A stretch of 64,000 nucleotides of DNA, from NCBI RefSeq assembly GCF_029892565.1, contig NZ_JARXVH010000001.1:682001-746000 (forward strand), read 5' to 3'. The position numbers and the translations under genes are program-made. Positions within the stretch are counted from its first letter, which is position 1. Each line of letters begins with the position of its first letter. The notes beneath the pieces are model-generated. The model saw only the letters and a list, made by a program, of their open reading frames with translations, did no database searches and was not told the DNA's origin. This DNA comes from Streptomyces pseudovenezuelae (GTDB lineage Bacteria; Actinomycetota; Actinomycetes; Streptomycetales; Streptomycetaceae). Below, in pieces: positions 17,746 through 25,755 of the stretch.

Positions 17746-19353
17746 TCAGGCGGCGAAACCGGCGACCCGGAGGGCGTGCACCAGGTCCCAGTGTCGCTCC
17801 TCGGACACGCCTTGCGCAGCTTCGAGCAGGAGCGGAGCGAGGGCCTGCGGGTCGGGCTCGGCGCTGCGGGCCGCCTCCTCGGGGGTGCGGACGCGGACGT
17901 ACGCGTCCAGCAGGGCGCGCACCTCGCGCCGGCGCCCCTCCGCCACGAGCTCCAGGACGGCCTGTCCCACCTCGGCGGCGGGCCGTGCCACGCCCTGCCG
18001 CAGCATCTGCTCCCCGTCGGTGTCGCGTCCGGCCGCGACCAGGGCGTCGGCCGCCGCGACCAGCTGGTCGGCGGGCAGGGACGCGGCCTCCCAGAGCAGG
18101 GTCGCCCAGTCGTGGGCGAGCCCGGCGCGGTGCAGTTCGGCGGCGAGCACCGGGAACCGGGCCGCGGGCCAGTAGGCGGCCTCGACGAGCAGTGCGTGCG
18201 CCTCGCCGCTGCGGCCCTCGGCACGCAGCCGCACCAGCCGCTCAACCACCCCGACGACCTCCCGCGGAGCCCCGTCGTCCAACGGCTCGGCCTGCGGCTG
18301 CGCCTTCTCGTTCCCCGCACCGGCCCCGGCGAACCGGGCGCCACGCGGGGTCTTGCGAGTGGCCGCGACCGGCGCCTGCGGGTTCGGCTGGGCGGTCGGC
18401 GGTACGACGACGGGTGCGACCTCCTCGTCGGCCATCCCGGCGAAGCGGGCACTGCCCCGGCGCCGCTTGCGCTGCTTCTGGGGGGCGGGCGCGGGTTCGG
18501 CGGGAGGCGGGTCGGCGGGGGCCGGCTCATCGGAGAACGGCTCTTCGAAGGCGGGCTGCTCCTGGGCGGGCCAGTCCTGCGCGGACTCGCCCTCGGCGGG
18601 CCAATCGTGGGTGGACTGATCCCGGGAGGACTCGTCCCGAGCGGGCCAGTCGTGGGCGGGCCGGCCTTGGGCGGGCTGCTCCTGGGCGGATTCCTCCCAT
18701 GCGGGCTCGTACGGGCCCCGCTGCTGGGGGAATCCGGACTCGCGGGCACCCCGTCCCTCGCCCCCGGCGGAGGCGTCGTCGACCCAGCGCACCGACCCCT
18801 CCCCGGGCTGCCCCCGGTGGATCGCCTCCGCCCGGCCGTCACCCGAGCGTCGGTCCGACTCGGCCATGCGGGAACGGAGTTCGGCGCAGCGGGCGGTCGC
18901 TCGTTCGTGGTCGTCGTGGGCCCAGGCGAGGTCGAGGCGGAGGGCGTCGGCCTCCTCGCGGGTGGCGGCGGAGGCGAGCAACCGGCCCAGTTCAGCCTGG
19001 CGTTCGGCCGCGTAGCGCTGTTCGCGGAGCATGACGTCGAGTCGGTCGCCGAGGGCGTCCCGGGCGCCGGGCCGGGCGTCGTAGACGAGGAGCGCGGCCG
19101 TATGCAGGGCGCGGGCCTGTTCCCGCTGCTGGGCGGCGGCGCCGGGGCCGTATGCCGCGGCCACATCCTGGAGGAGCGCCTCGATCACGTCCCAGGGCGG
19201 CATCTCACGCCCGTCGAGGCAGGCCTGCATGCCGTCGGGATCGCGCTGCCAGAACACCGCGCACCAACCGCCGGCCTGGTCAAGACGCGCCAGCAGGCCG
19301 TTCAGGTAGTTCGCGAACTCCCGCACCCGACCCGGGAGTTGATCCACAGCCAT
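17746..19353 (-). CDS. conserved actinobacterial protein of unknown function (535 aa)
   Basis: No known enzyme motif is visible. Residues 1-170 are helical and begin MAVDQLPGRVREFANYLNGL, with a coiled-coil-like stretch of Glu/Arg/Ala. Residues about 180-370 are a disordered linker with repeated Pro/Trp/Gln/Glu units (DWPA, AQEQPA, DWPAQEQ). The C-terminal 170 residues are again helical, with LRAEGRSGEAHALLVEAAYWPA and LVAAGRDTDGEQMLRQG that resemble TPR/SEL-like repeat helices. The start at 19353 follows a GGGAG site. It reads in the same direction as the XRE regulator gene upstream, 169 bp away. Role unknown; a scaffold is possible. Confidence 0.7.
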   Translation of the reverse strand: MAVDQLPGRVREFANYLNGLLARLDQAGGWCAVFWQRDPDGMQACLDGREMPPWDVIEALLQDVAAAYGPGAAAQQREQARALHTAALLVYDARPGARDALGDRLDVMLREQRYAAERQAELGRLLASAATREEADALRLDLAWAHDDHERATARCAELRSRMAESDRRSGDGRAEAIHRGQPGEGSVRWVDDASAGGEGRGARESGFPQQRGPYEPAWEESAQEQPAQGRPAHDWPARDESSRDQSTHDWPAEGESAQDWPAQEQPAFEEPFSDEPAPADPPPAEPAPAPQKQRKRRRGSARFAGMADEEVAPVVVPPTAQPNPQAPVAATRKTPRGARFAGAGAGNEKAQPQAEPLDDGAPREVVGVVERLVRLRAEGRSGEAHALLVEAAYWPAARFPVLAAELHRAGLAHDWATLLWEAASLPADQLVAAADALVAAGRDTDGEQMLRQGVARPAAEVGQAVLELVAEGRRREVRALLDAYVRVRTPEEAARSAEPDPQALAPLLLEAAQGVSEERHWDLVHALRVAGFAA

Positions 19354-19522
19354 CGCTCAACTCCCGCCAGACCGGAGCACTCCGGTTCGTAGGCAACACC
19401 AGCCGTGTTACGGGGTTGCTACGTTAGGTTTTCAGCGGGCGCGCAGCCAGCTCATTGCGGGATCTTGACCAATGTGCGACCGGCGCGCGACCAACACGCG
19501 CCCCGCCGACGGCCGATGGGCG

Positions 19523-19774
19523 TCAGGCGATCACCAACTCGCAGCGTGTGGCCAGTTCGTCCATCGACAGACCGAGGGCGCGGGCCAGCGCGACGACCGT
19601 GAAGAAGGCCGGCGTCGGGGCCCGTCCGGTCTCGATCTTCCGGAGGGTCTCGGCGGAGATGCCCGCGCTCGCGGCCACGTCCGTCATGCTGCGACCGCCG
19701 CGGGCCTCGCGGAGCAGCCGGCCGAATCGCTCGCCGCGTTCACGCTCTTCGGTGGTGAGAGGGGTGCGTACCAT
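19523..19774 (-). CDS. small XRE-family helix-turn-helix regulator (83 aa)
   Basis: An 83-residue protein that is almost entirely an HTH_3/XRE domain: FGRLLREARGGRSMTDVAASAGISAETLRKIETGRAPTPAFFTV in pieces gives helices 1-4, with AASAGISAETLRKIE as the turn and recognition helix. The ATG at 19774 is 6 nt from a TAGAAT -10 element, so the mRNA is probably leaderless. It is divergent from a methionine aminopeptidase gene, with only 32 bp between start codons and a central palindrome. Autoregulation and control of map are likely but inferred. Confidence 0.88.
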   Translation of the reverse strand: MVRTPLTTEERERGERFGRLLREARGGRSMTDVAASAGISAETLRKIETGRAPTPAFFTVVALARALGLSMDELATRCELVIA

Positions 19775-19780
19775 GCCGTC

Positions 19781-19799
19781 ATTCTAATACCGGTATAGT
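19781..19799. promoter_or_regulatory. symmetric divergent promoter of the XRE regulator and map genes
   Basis: Leftward -10 TAGAAT occupies 19786-19781 and rightward -10 TATAGT occupies 19794-19799. Each ends 6-7 nt from its ATG (19774 and 19807), so both transcripts are predicted to be leaderless. The 10-bp palindrome ATACCGGTAT (19787-19796) lies between and overlaps the rightward -10, a natural site for an XRE dimer to block both promoters. I see no good -35 element on either side. Confidence 0.55.
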
Positions 19800-19806
19800 A
19801 ATTGGC

Positions 19807-20574
19807 ATGGTGGAACTGAAGACAGACACATCGATCGACGCCATGTACGCAGCGGGACAGGTCGTCGGACAGGCCCTGACGGCCGTACAAAACGCCGCTG
19901 ACGTGGGCGTTTCCCTGCTGGAGCTGGACGAGGTGGCGCACGGGGCGCTGCGCGCGGCCGGGGCAGAGTCACCGTTCCTCGGCTACCGCCCCTCCTTCGC
20001 GCCGACCCCGTTCCCGGCCGTCCTCTGCGTCTCGGTGAACGACGCGATCGTGCACGGCATCCCGACCGGCTACCGGTTGCGCGACGGCGACCTGGTCTCC
20101 GCCGACTTCGGTGCCGAACTGGGCGGCTGGGTGGGCGACTCCGCGCTCAGCTTCATCGTGGGCGAACCGCGCCCGGCCGACGTACGCATGATCGAGACCG
20201 CCGAGCGGGCCCTCGCGGCGGCGATCGAGGCGGCCGTGGTCGGCAACCGCATCGGGGACATCGCCCACGCCATCGGCACGATCTGCCGGGCCGGCGGCTA
20301 CGGCATCCCGGAGGGCTTCGGCGGCCACGGCATCGGCCGACGTATGCACGAGGACCCGGGGGTCCCGAACGAGGGCCGCCCCGGCCGCGGCTTCCCCCTG
20401 CGCCACGGCATGGCCATCGCCATCGAGCCAATGCTGATCGCCGGCGGCCGGGACGACTACCACGCGGCGCCCGACGGCTGGACCCTGCGCACGAACGACG
20501 GCTCGCGCGCGGCCCACGTGGAGCACACGGTGGCGATCACGGACAGCGGCCCACGCATCCTGACAGCCCGCTGA
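19807..20574 (+). CDS. map: type I methionine aminopeptidase (255 aa)
   Basis: Pita-bread metalloprotease that removes the initiator Met from nascent proteins. The five metal ligands are visible: Asp in SADFGAELGG, Asp in WVGDSALSF, His in GGHGIGRRMHEDP, Glu in AIAIEPMLI and Glu in AHVEHTVAI. There is no N-terminal zinc-finger extension, so it is the short type I form. Leaderless expression from TATAGT at 19794-19799 is likely. Streptomycetes usually carry more than one map gene; this one, paired with an XRE regulator, is probably an accessory copy. Confidence 0.9.
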   Translation: MVELKTDTSIDAMYAAGQVVGQALTAVQNAADVGVSLLELDEVAHGALRAAGAESPFLGYRPSFAPTPFPAVLCVSVNDAIVHGIPTGYRLRDGDLVSADFGAELGGWVGDSALSFIVGEPRPADVRMIETAERALAAAIEAAVVGNRIGDIAHAIGTICRAGGYGIPEGFGGHGIGRRMHEDPGVPNEGRPGRGFPLRHGMAIAIEPMLIAGGRDDYHAAPDGWTLRTNDGSRAAHVEHTVAITDSGPRILTAR

Positions 20575-20636
20575 CCAGGACCGGAGCCCGCTGCTAGCCC
20601 GCACCTCTGATCATCGCGGGCTCGGGGAGGGCGCAC

Positions 20637-21348
20637 GTGGGGTTCAAGCGGCTGTTCGGGATCGGGGATCCGGACGAGGCGATCGAGATGGACACGCAGA
20701 TCCTGGGGGGTGGGGCGCCCGGCGGGGAGTTGCGGGGCGGGGTCGTCCTCAGGGGCGGCGGACGCGACCTGGAGGTCTCCTACGTGTACCTCCGCGTCCT
20801 GGTCCGGTCCACGGGGTACGACGGCGAGGAACAGGGCGACGAGACCGATGCCTGCTCCGCCGAGCCCAGCTACTTCACCCTCCGCAAGGGCGAGGAACAA
20901 CGGCTCGCTTTCGCCCAGCGGCTGTCGTGGGAGACCCGGTCGGCGAGCTCGGCGGCCGGGCGCTGGGAGTCGTGCTCTCGGTGAAGAGCACGCTCCACCT
21001 CGACGGCAGCCTTGAGGGCACCGACATCGACACCGATCTGCTGCACGTGTCCGCCCCTCCCCTGGTCGACAGCGTCCTGGACGCGCCGTCGGCGCCCTGG
21101 TCCATGTCCGGCGTGCCGATCCCCACGAGCGCCGTTGGGAGGACAAACTCCCCGCCCGCCGCTTTCCCGCGGCCCACCACGAGGTCGGCCACGTCGACTG
21201 GCGGCCGCGGATACGCAAGGTGCTCGACGGCCGCCTCACCGAGGGCGACCGGGTGGCGGTGGACGTCGAGGACGGGCGGCTCGCCTTCCGTACGGACCAC
21301 CCGGCCCGTACGGAAGACACGAAGGAGCCGACCGCCCCCGAGGAGTGA
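20637..21348 (+). pseudogene. decayed spo0M-like (arrestin-fold sporulation control) gene
   Basis: The GTG at 20637 opens MGFKRLFGIGDPDEAIEMD, the Spo0M-type N-terminus, and continues to RLSWET. At about 20934-20936 the frame must shift by one base (ACCCGG, one C fewer than needed) to continue as PVGELGGRALGVVLSVKS and DIDTDLLHVSAPPLVDSVLDA. A second shift near 21085 leads to VGALVHVRRADPHERRWEDK and a C-terminal piece ending in TGA at 21346-21348. Family members have some 40-60 further residues between the last two pieces, so an internal deletion is likely. The first shift alone could be a sequencing error; the second with lost sequence argues for real decay. Confidence 0.75.
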
Positions 21349-21351
21349 GAG

Positions 21352-23151
21352 CTACGGTGCCGGAGACACCACCATCGCCGAGCCGCCTCCCCGCCGTACC
21401 GTCTCCGCGGCGGCCAGCCACTTCCCGTTCGGCAGCCGCTGCACGCCCGTCGCCGCCCCGATCTCGGGGTTGAGCGAGAAGGAGTGGCCGATGGCCTCCA
21501 ACTTCGTCCTCAAGTCGCCGTTGTAGAGGCCGGGTTCGAGTTCCGTCTTGGCCGCGTTGCGCTGGCTGGCACGGGGCGCGGCGATGGCGTCGACGAGCGG
21601 CAGCCCGCGGTCGACGAACTCGGTCAGCGTCTGCAGCACGGTGGTGATGATGGTCGCGCCACCGGGCGAGCCCAGCGCGACGACGGGCTTGCCGTACTTG
21701 TCGAGCACGATCGTCGGCGAGATCGACGACCGCGGCCGCTTGCCCGGCCCTGGCAGGTTCGGGTCGTGCACGGCCGGGTTGGCCGGGGTGAAGGAGAAGT
21801 CCGTCAGCTCGTTGTTGAGCAGGAACCCGCGGCCTGGGACCGTGATCGCACTGCCGCCGGTCTGCTCGATGGTGAGCGTGTAGGAGACGACGTTCCCCCA
21901 CTTGTCGGCCACCGTGAGGTGCGTGGTGTTCTCGCCCTCGTACGTCGTCGGCGCCGCCGTGCCACCGGCCGCGCAGGCCGCCGGGTGACGCGGATCGCCG
22001 GGCGCCAGCGGGCTGGTGAGCACCGCGTCGTCCTTGACCAGGCACGCCCGCGAGACGGCGTACTTCTGCGAGAGCAGTTCCTTCGTGGGTACGTCCTCGA
22101 AGGCGGGGTCGCCGACCCAGCGCCCGCGGTCCGCGAACGCGATCCGGCTGGCCTCGATGAAGTGGTGCAGGTACTGGACCTCGCTCGCCTTCGAAAGGTC
22201 CGTCTTCTCCAGGATGTTGAGCGCCTCACCGACGGTCGTGCCGCCGGAGGAGGAGGGCGCGATGGAGTAGACGTCGAGACCGCGGTACGAGGTCTCCGTG
22301 GGCGCCTGGAGCTTGGCGCGATAGGCGGCGAGGTCCTTGGCGGAGAGCTTGCCGGCCCGGGCGTTCCAGCCGGAACTCGGGTCCACCGGCGGGTTGTTGA
22401 CCGTGTCGACGATGTCCTTGCCGAGGTCGCCGCGGTAGATCGCACCGACGCCCTTCTTGCCCAACTCGTCGTAGGTGCGGGCGAGTTCGGGGTTCTTGAA
22501 GGTGGAGCCGACGACCGGGAGCTGTCCGCCCGGCAGGAAGAGCTTCGCTGTGTCCGGGAAGTAGCGGAACCGGGTCTCGTTGGCCGCGGTCTGCGAGCGG
22601 AACGTGTCGTCGACGGTGAAGCCGTCGCGGGCGATGCGCTCGGCGGGCTTGAGCACCGTGCCGAGTCTCTTGCTGCCCCACTTGTCGAGCGCCGTCTGCC
22701 AGGTGGCGGGCGTGCCCGGCGTGCCGACGCCGAGGCCGCTGCTGACGGCGTCGGCGAAGGCGAGCGGCTTGCCGTTCTCCACGAAGAGGTTGGAGTCGGC
22801 GGTCAGCGGCGCGGTCTCACGGCCGTCGATCGTGCGCACGGTACGGGACTTGGCGTCGTAGTAGACGAAGTAGCCGCCTCCGCCGACGCCGGAGGAGTAG
22901 GGCTCGGTGACGCCGAGGGCGGCGGCCGTGGCAACGGCGGCGTCGACCGCGTTGCCGCCCTTCTTCAGGACCTCGATGCCGGCGGCCGAGGCGTCGGCGT
23001 CGACGCTGGAGACCGCGCCGCCGTAGCCGACGGCGACCGGGACCTTCCGAGCGGTGGTGTGCTGGGCGGCCGGCGGCGCTGCCGCCCCCACCGACACCAC
23101 GGCGGCCGAGACCGCCAGGACCGACAGTTTCCGTGCGACAGGGCGACGCAT
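21352..23151 (-). CDS. ggt: secreted gamma-glutamyltransferase (599 aa)
   Basis: Gamma-glutamyltranspeptidase with a signal peptide (RRPVARKLSVLAVSAAVVSVGAAAPPAA), so it acts outside the membrane on glutathione and gamma-glutamyl compounds. Large-subunit motifs GGNAVDAAVATAAALGV and SSGVGGGGYFV, the autoprocessing Thr in GENTTHLTVADKWGN, and the small-subunit RPRSSISPTIVL and GSPGGATIITTV motifs are all intact. The ATG at 23151 was chosen because GGAGG sits 5 nt before it; a GTG two codons upstream is too close to that site. It stops 3 bp past the end of the spo0M relic on the other strand. Confidence 0.93.
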   Translation of the reverse strand: MRRPVARKLSVLAVSAAVVSVGAAAPPAAQHTTARKVPVAVGYGGAVSSVDADASAAGIEVLKKGGNAVDAAVATAAALGVTEPYSSGVGGGGYFVYYDAKSRTVRTIDGRETAPLTADSNLFVENGKPLAFADAVSSGLGVGTPGTPATWQTALDKWGSKRLGTVLKPAERIARDGFTVDDTFRSQTAANETRFRYFPDTAKLFLPGGQLPVVGSTFKNPELARTYDELGKKGVGAIYRGDLGKDIVDTVNNPPVDPSSGWNARAGKLSAKDLAAYRAKLQAPTETSYRGLDVYSIAPSSSGGTTVGEALNILEKTDLSKASEVQYLHHFIEASRIAFADRGRWVGDPAFEDVPTKELLSQKYAVSRACLVKDDAVLTSPLAPGDPRHPAACAAGGTAAPTTYEGENTTHLTVADKWGNVVSYTLTIEQTGGSAITVPGRGFLLNNELTDFSFTPANPAVHDPNLPGPGKRPRSSISPTIVLDKYGKPVVALGSPGGATIITTVLQTLTEFVDRGLPLVDAIAAPRASQRNAAKTELEPGLYNGDLRTKLEAIGHSFSLNPEIGAATGVQRLPNGKWLAAAETVRRGGGSAMVVSPAP

Positions 23152-23268
23152 CCGCACCTCCAGTAAAAGGCCGTTCGCGCAGCCTATGCCATCACCATGA
23201 CCACGTCAGGAGCGCGCGGCCACCTGGCTCGAACACGGGTTTGCCTGGGCCCGCTAGCATGCGCGCCC

Positions 23269-24027
23269 ATGAATGACGACGTGCGCAACATCGTCCTGGG
23301 CGTGCTCGCGGCCGGCATCAGTGCCGCGCTCGGCTGGCTGGCCCGCACCTACCTGTGGAAGCGGAAGCTCCGCCGCAAGCAGGCGTTCTTCGGGCTGCCC
23401 GACAACTCCGAGTCGCTGCTCGTCGTGAACCGGGACGCCGGCAGCCCGGATCTGGCGGTGCACCGCTACGACGTGTTCGCCCTGCTGGAGCTGGCCGCGC
23501 TGATCAAGGACTGCGGGGCGCACGCCGAGGTGATCACCCAGGACATGGCCCGGCAGGGCTTCGGGGAGCGGACGGAGTTCTGCGTCGGCGGCCCGGGGTC
23601 GAACCGGCGCATGGCCGCGCACATGCACGCGATGCTGCCCGGGGTGCGGGTGAACACCGACCCGGATCCGGGCCCGGACCGGCTGGCGTTCCAGATCGGC
23701 AGCGAGCGCCACCGCATGGAGCAGGGCCTGACCGAATTCGTCCTGCTGGCCCGCCTCACGGCCGGCCAACCCGGCGTGTCCCGGCCCGTGTTCCTGTTCT
23801 GCGGCCAGCGCGCGATCACCAACCAGGCCGCGACGCGCTACCTCGCCCGCAACCACGAGCGACTGGCCCGCAAGCACGGCAACAACACGTTCGTTCTCCT
23901 GCTGAAGGTGGTCAACTCGCAGGCGTACGGCCCGGACGTCGTGGAGCTGGTGGCCGACGTGACGCGCGCGGCCCAGGCACCGCTGCCGACGCCCGCCCCT
24001 CCCCCCAACTCCCACCGCGCCTCCTGA
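23269..24027 (+). CDS. membrane-anchored protein of unknown function (252 aa)
   Basis: MNDDVRNIVLGVLAAGISAALGW forms one N-terminal membrane helix, followed by a strongly basic KRKLRRK stop and a soluble alpha/beta domain. Conserved-looking elements are LLVVNRDAGSPDLAVHRYDV, a Gly-rich VGGPGSNRRMAAHM turn that resembles a nucleotide- or phosphate-binding loop, and FLFCGQRAITNQAA. TAGCAT at 23255-23260 is 8 nt from the ATG and could be the -10 of a leaderless mRNA. A longer in-frame start at 23197 adds a non-hydrophobic stretch and is less likely. I do not recognise the family. The domain should face the cytoplasm by the positive-inside rule. Confidence 0.75.
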   Translation: MNDDVRNIVLGVLAAGISAALGWLARTYLWKRKLRRKQAFFGLPDNSESLLVVNRDAGSPDLAVHRYDVFALLELAALIKDCGAHAEVITQDMARQGFGERTEFCVGGPGSNRRMAAHMHAMLPGVRVNTDPDPGPDRLAFQIGSERHRMEQGLTEFVLLARLTAGQPGVSRPVFLFCGQRAITNQAATRYLARNHERLARKHGNNTFVLLLKVVNSQAYGPDVVELVADVTRAAQAPLPTPAPPPNSHRAS

Positions 24028-24049
24028 GTTCGCACACAATTCAACAATC

Positions 24050-24119
24050 GTTACTCGCACGTAACTTACCGACGGGTTACTTGCGGTAAGCCGCCGAGGT
24101 TACCGTCGGGTCACTTTCC
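24050..24119 (+). promoter_or_regulatory. TTAC/GTAA repeat array with PHO-box-like units before the S15-type hydrolase
   Basis: The gap before 24144 holds a perfect inverted repeat GTTAC-N6-GTAAC (24050-24065), a second TTAC-N5-GTAA (24077-24089), and two 17-bp direct repeats TTACCGACGGGTTACTT (24066-24082) and TTACCGTCGGGTCACTT (24100-24116) 34 bp apart. Within it GGTTACCGTCG (24098-24108) and GGTCACTTTCC (24109-24119) are adjacent 11-mers resembling PhoP units, and GGTTACTTGCG (24075-24085) is a third. Probably a multi-site operator; PhoP is one candidate. Confidence 0.4.
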
Positions 24120-24143
24120 ACTTACACGAGTGAGGAGTGGCCC

Positions 24144-25709
24144 GTGGGACTCCCTCGCAAGGCCCTGCGTACGACCGCCGTGGGCGCCGTCTCCGCGACT
24201 CTGGTCGCCGGTAGCGCCCTCGGACTCGCCCCGACCGCCCAGGCGGCGGACGCCGTTCGTTTCGTAGACATCGGCGGCGACGGCGGCACCGTCCTCAAGG
24301 CGAACGTCATCACGCCCGCCGGCGCCGACGGCACGCACCGCTACCCGCTGGTCGTGCTGCCCACCAGCTGGGGTCTGCCCCAGGTCGAGTACCTCGCGCA
24401 GGCCCAGAAGCTCGCCAACTCCGGCTATGTCGTGGTCAGTTACAACGTCCGCGGCTTCTGGCAGTCGGGCGGCGAGATCGACGTGGCGGGCCCCTCCGAC
24501 ACGGCCGACGCGTCCAAGGTCATCGACTGGGCGCTGGCCAACACCCCGTCCGACGCACAGCACATCGGTATGGCGGGCGTCTCCTACGGCGCGGGCATCA
24601 GCCTCCTCGCCGCCGCAAAGGACAAGCGCGTCAAGGCGGTTGCCGCCCTCAGCGGCTGGGCCGACCTGATCGGCTCGATCTACTCCGGCCGCACCCAGCA
24701 CGTCCAGGCCGCCGCCCTGCTGGACGGCGCGAGCCTGGTCACCGGCCGCCAGAGCCCCGAGATCCGGTCCATCTTCGACGACTTCTACGCCTCCGACCTG
24801 TCCCGGGAACAGGACATCATCAACTGGGGGAAGAAACGTTCGGCCGACACATATGTGGATCAACTCAACAAGAACGGCGCTGCGGTCATGATGGCCAACG
24901 CGTGGGGCGACACGATCTTCCCGCCCAACTCGTACGCGGACTTCTACGAGAAGCTGACCGGCCCGAAGCGGCTGGAGTTCCGCCCCGGCGACCACGCCAC
25001 GGCCGAGTTGCCCGGGCTGCTCGGCCTGCCCAACGACGTGTGGACCGACACCGGGCGCTGGCTCGACCACTACCTCAAGGGCACGGACAACGGCATCGAC
25101 CGCGAGCAGCCGGTCCAGCTCAAGTCCCGTTCCACCGGCGGCTACGAGGGCTACCCGGACTGGAAGTCGGTCGCCGCGACGGAGCGGAAGATCGCCCTCG
25201 GCGGCACGACCACGATCCACACCAACGTCGACTCGGGAGCGGACGGCGGAGTCGTCTTCCTGTCCAGCATCCTCGACCAGGTGGCCCAACTGCCCCCGGT
25301 CGCCTCGATCCCCCTGCTCCCCCGCCGCTGGGCCGCCGTGTGGCGGTCGGAGAAGTACGCCAGCGCCCAACACGTGCGCGGCACCACGAAGTTGCACACC
25401 ACGGTCACTCCGACCGAGGAGAGCGGCACCCTCGTCGCCTATCTGTACGACGTGGGGCCGCTCGGCCTCGGCAAGCTGGTCAGCAACGCGCCGTTCACCT
25501 TCCACGGGCAGGCACCCGGCAAGCCGTTCGGCGTCGACCTGGAGCTGTACTCCACGGCCTACGACGTTCCGGCAGGGCACCGGCTGGCCCTGGTCGTCGA
25601 CACGGTCGACCCGCTCTACATCGAGCACAACCCGTCCGGCGCGCGGCTGACCTTCTCCTCGCCTGCGAACGACCCGTCGTACGTGTCGATTCCGCTGCGC
25701 GAGCAGTGA
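24144..25709 (+). CDS. secreted X-Pro dipeptidyl-peptidase (S15)/CocE-like hydrolase (521 aa)
   Basis: Alpha/beta hydrolase of the S15/CocE type, exported by a signal peptide (RKALRTTAVGAVSATLVAGSALGLAPTAQA). The nucleophile elbow is GMAGVSYGAGISLLA. The Asp is probably in ANAWGDTIFPPN and the His in FRPGDHATAELP. VVSYNVRGFWQSGG and WALANTPSDAQHIGM are standard for the family, and the C-terminal third is the jelly-roll domain of X-Pro peptidases and cocaine-esterase relatives. The GTG at 24144 follows GAGGAG. It could be a peptidase or an acyl-esterase. An unusually repeat-rich region lies upstream. Confidence 0.88.
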   Translation: MGLPRKALRTTAVGAVSATLVAGSALGLAPTAQAADAVRFVDIGGDGGTVLKANVITPAGADGTHRYPLVVLPTSWGLPQVEYLAQAQKLANSGYVVVSYNVRGFWQSGGEIDVAGPSDTADASKVIDWALANTPSDAQHIGMAGVSYGAGISLLAAAKDKRVKAVAALSGWADLIGSIYSGRTQHVQAAALLDGASLVTGRQSPEIRSIFDDFYASDLSREQDIINWGKKRSADTYVDQLNKNGAAVMMANAWGDTIFPPNSYADFYEKLTGPKRLEFRPGDHATAELPGLLGLPNDVWTDTGRWLDHYLKGTDNGIDREQPVQLKSRSTGGYEGYPDWKSVAATERKIALGGTTTIHTNVDSGADGGVVFLSSILDQVAQLPPVASIPLLPRRWAAVWRSEKYASAQHVRGTTKLHTTVTPTEESGTLVAYLYDVGPLGLGKLVSNAPFTFHGQAPGKPFGVDLELYSTAYDVPAGHRLALVVDTVDPLYIEHNPSGARLTFSSPANDPSYVSIPLREQ

Positions 25710-25755
25710 TCTCCGGCCGCCGCCGGGCGGGTATGGCTCTGTGACTGCTGCCCCC

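Noticed and set aside
19523..20574. Toxin-antitoxin pair formed by the XRE protein and MetAP
   Set aside because: The genes are divergent, and methionine aminopeptidase is a housekeeping-type enzyme with no toxin precedent known to me.
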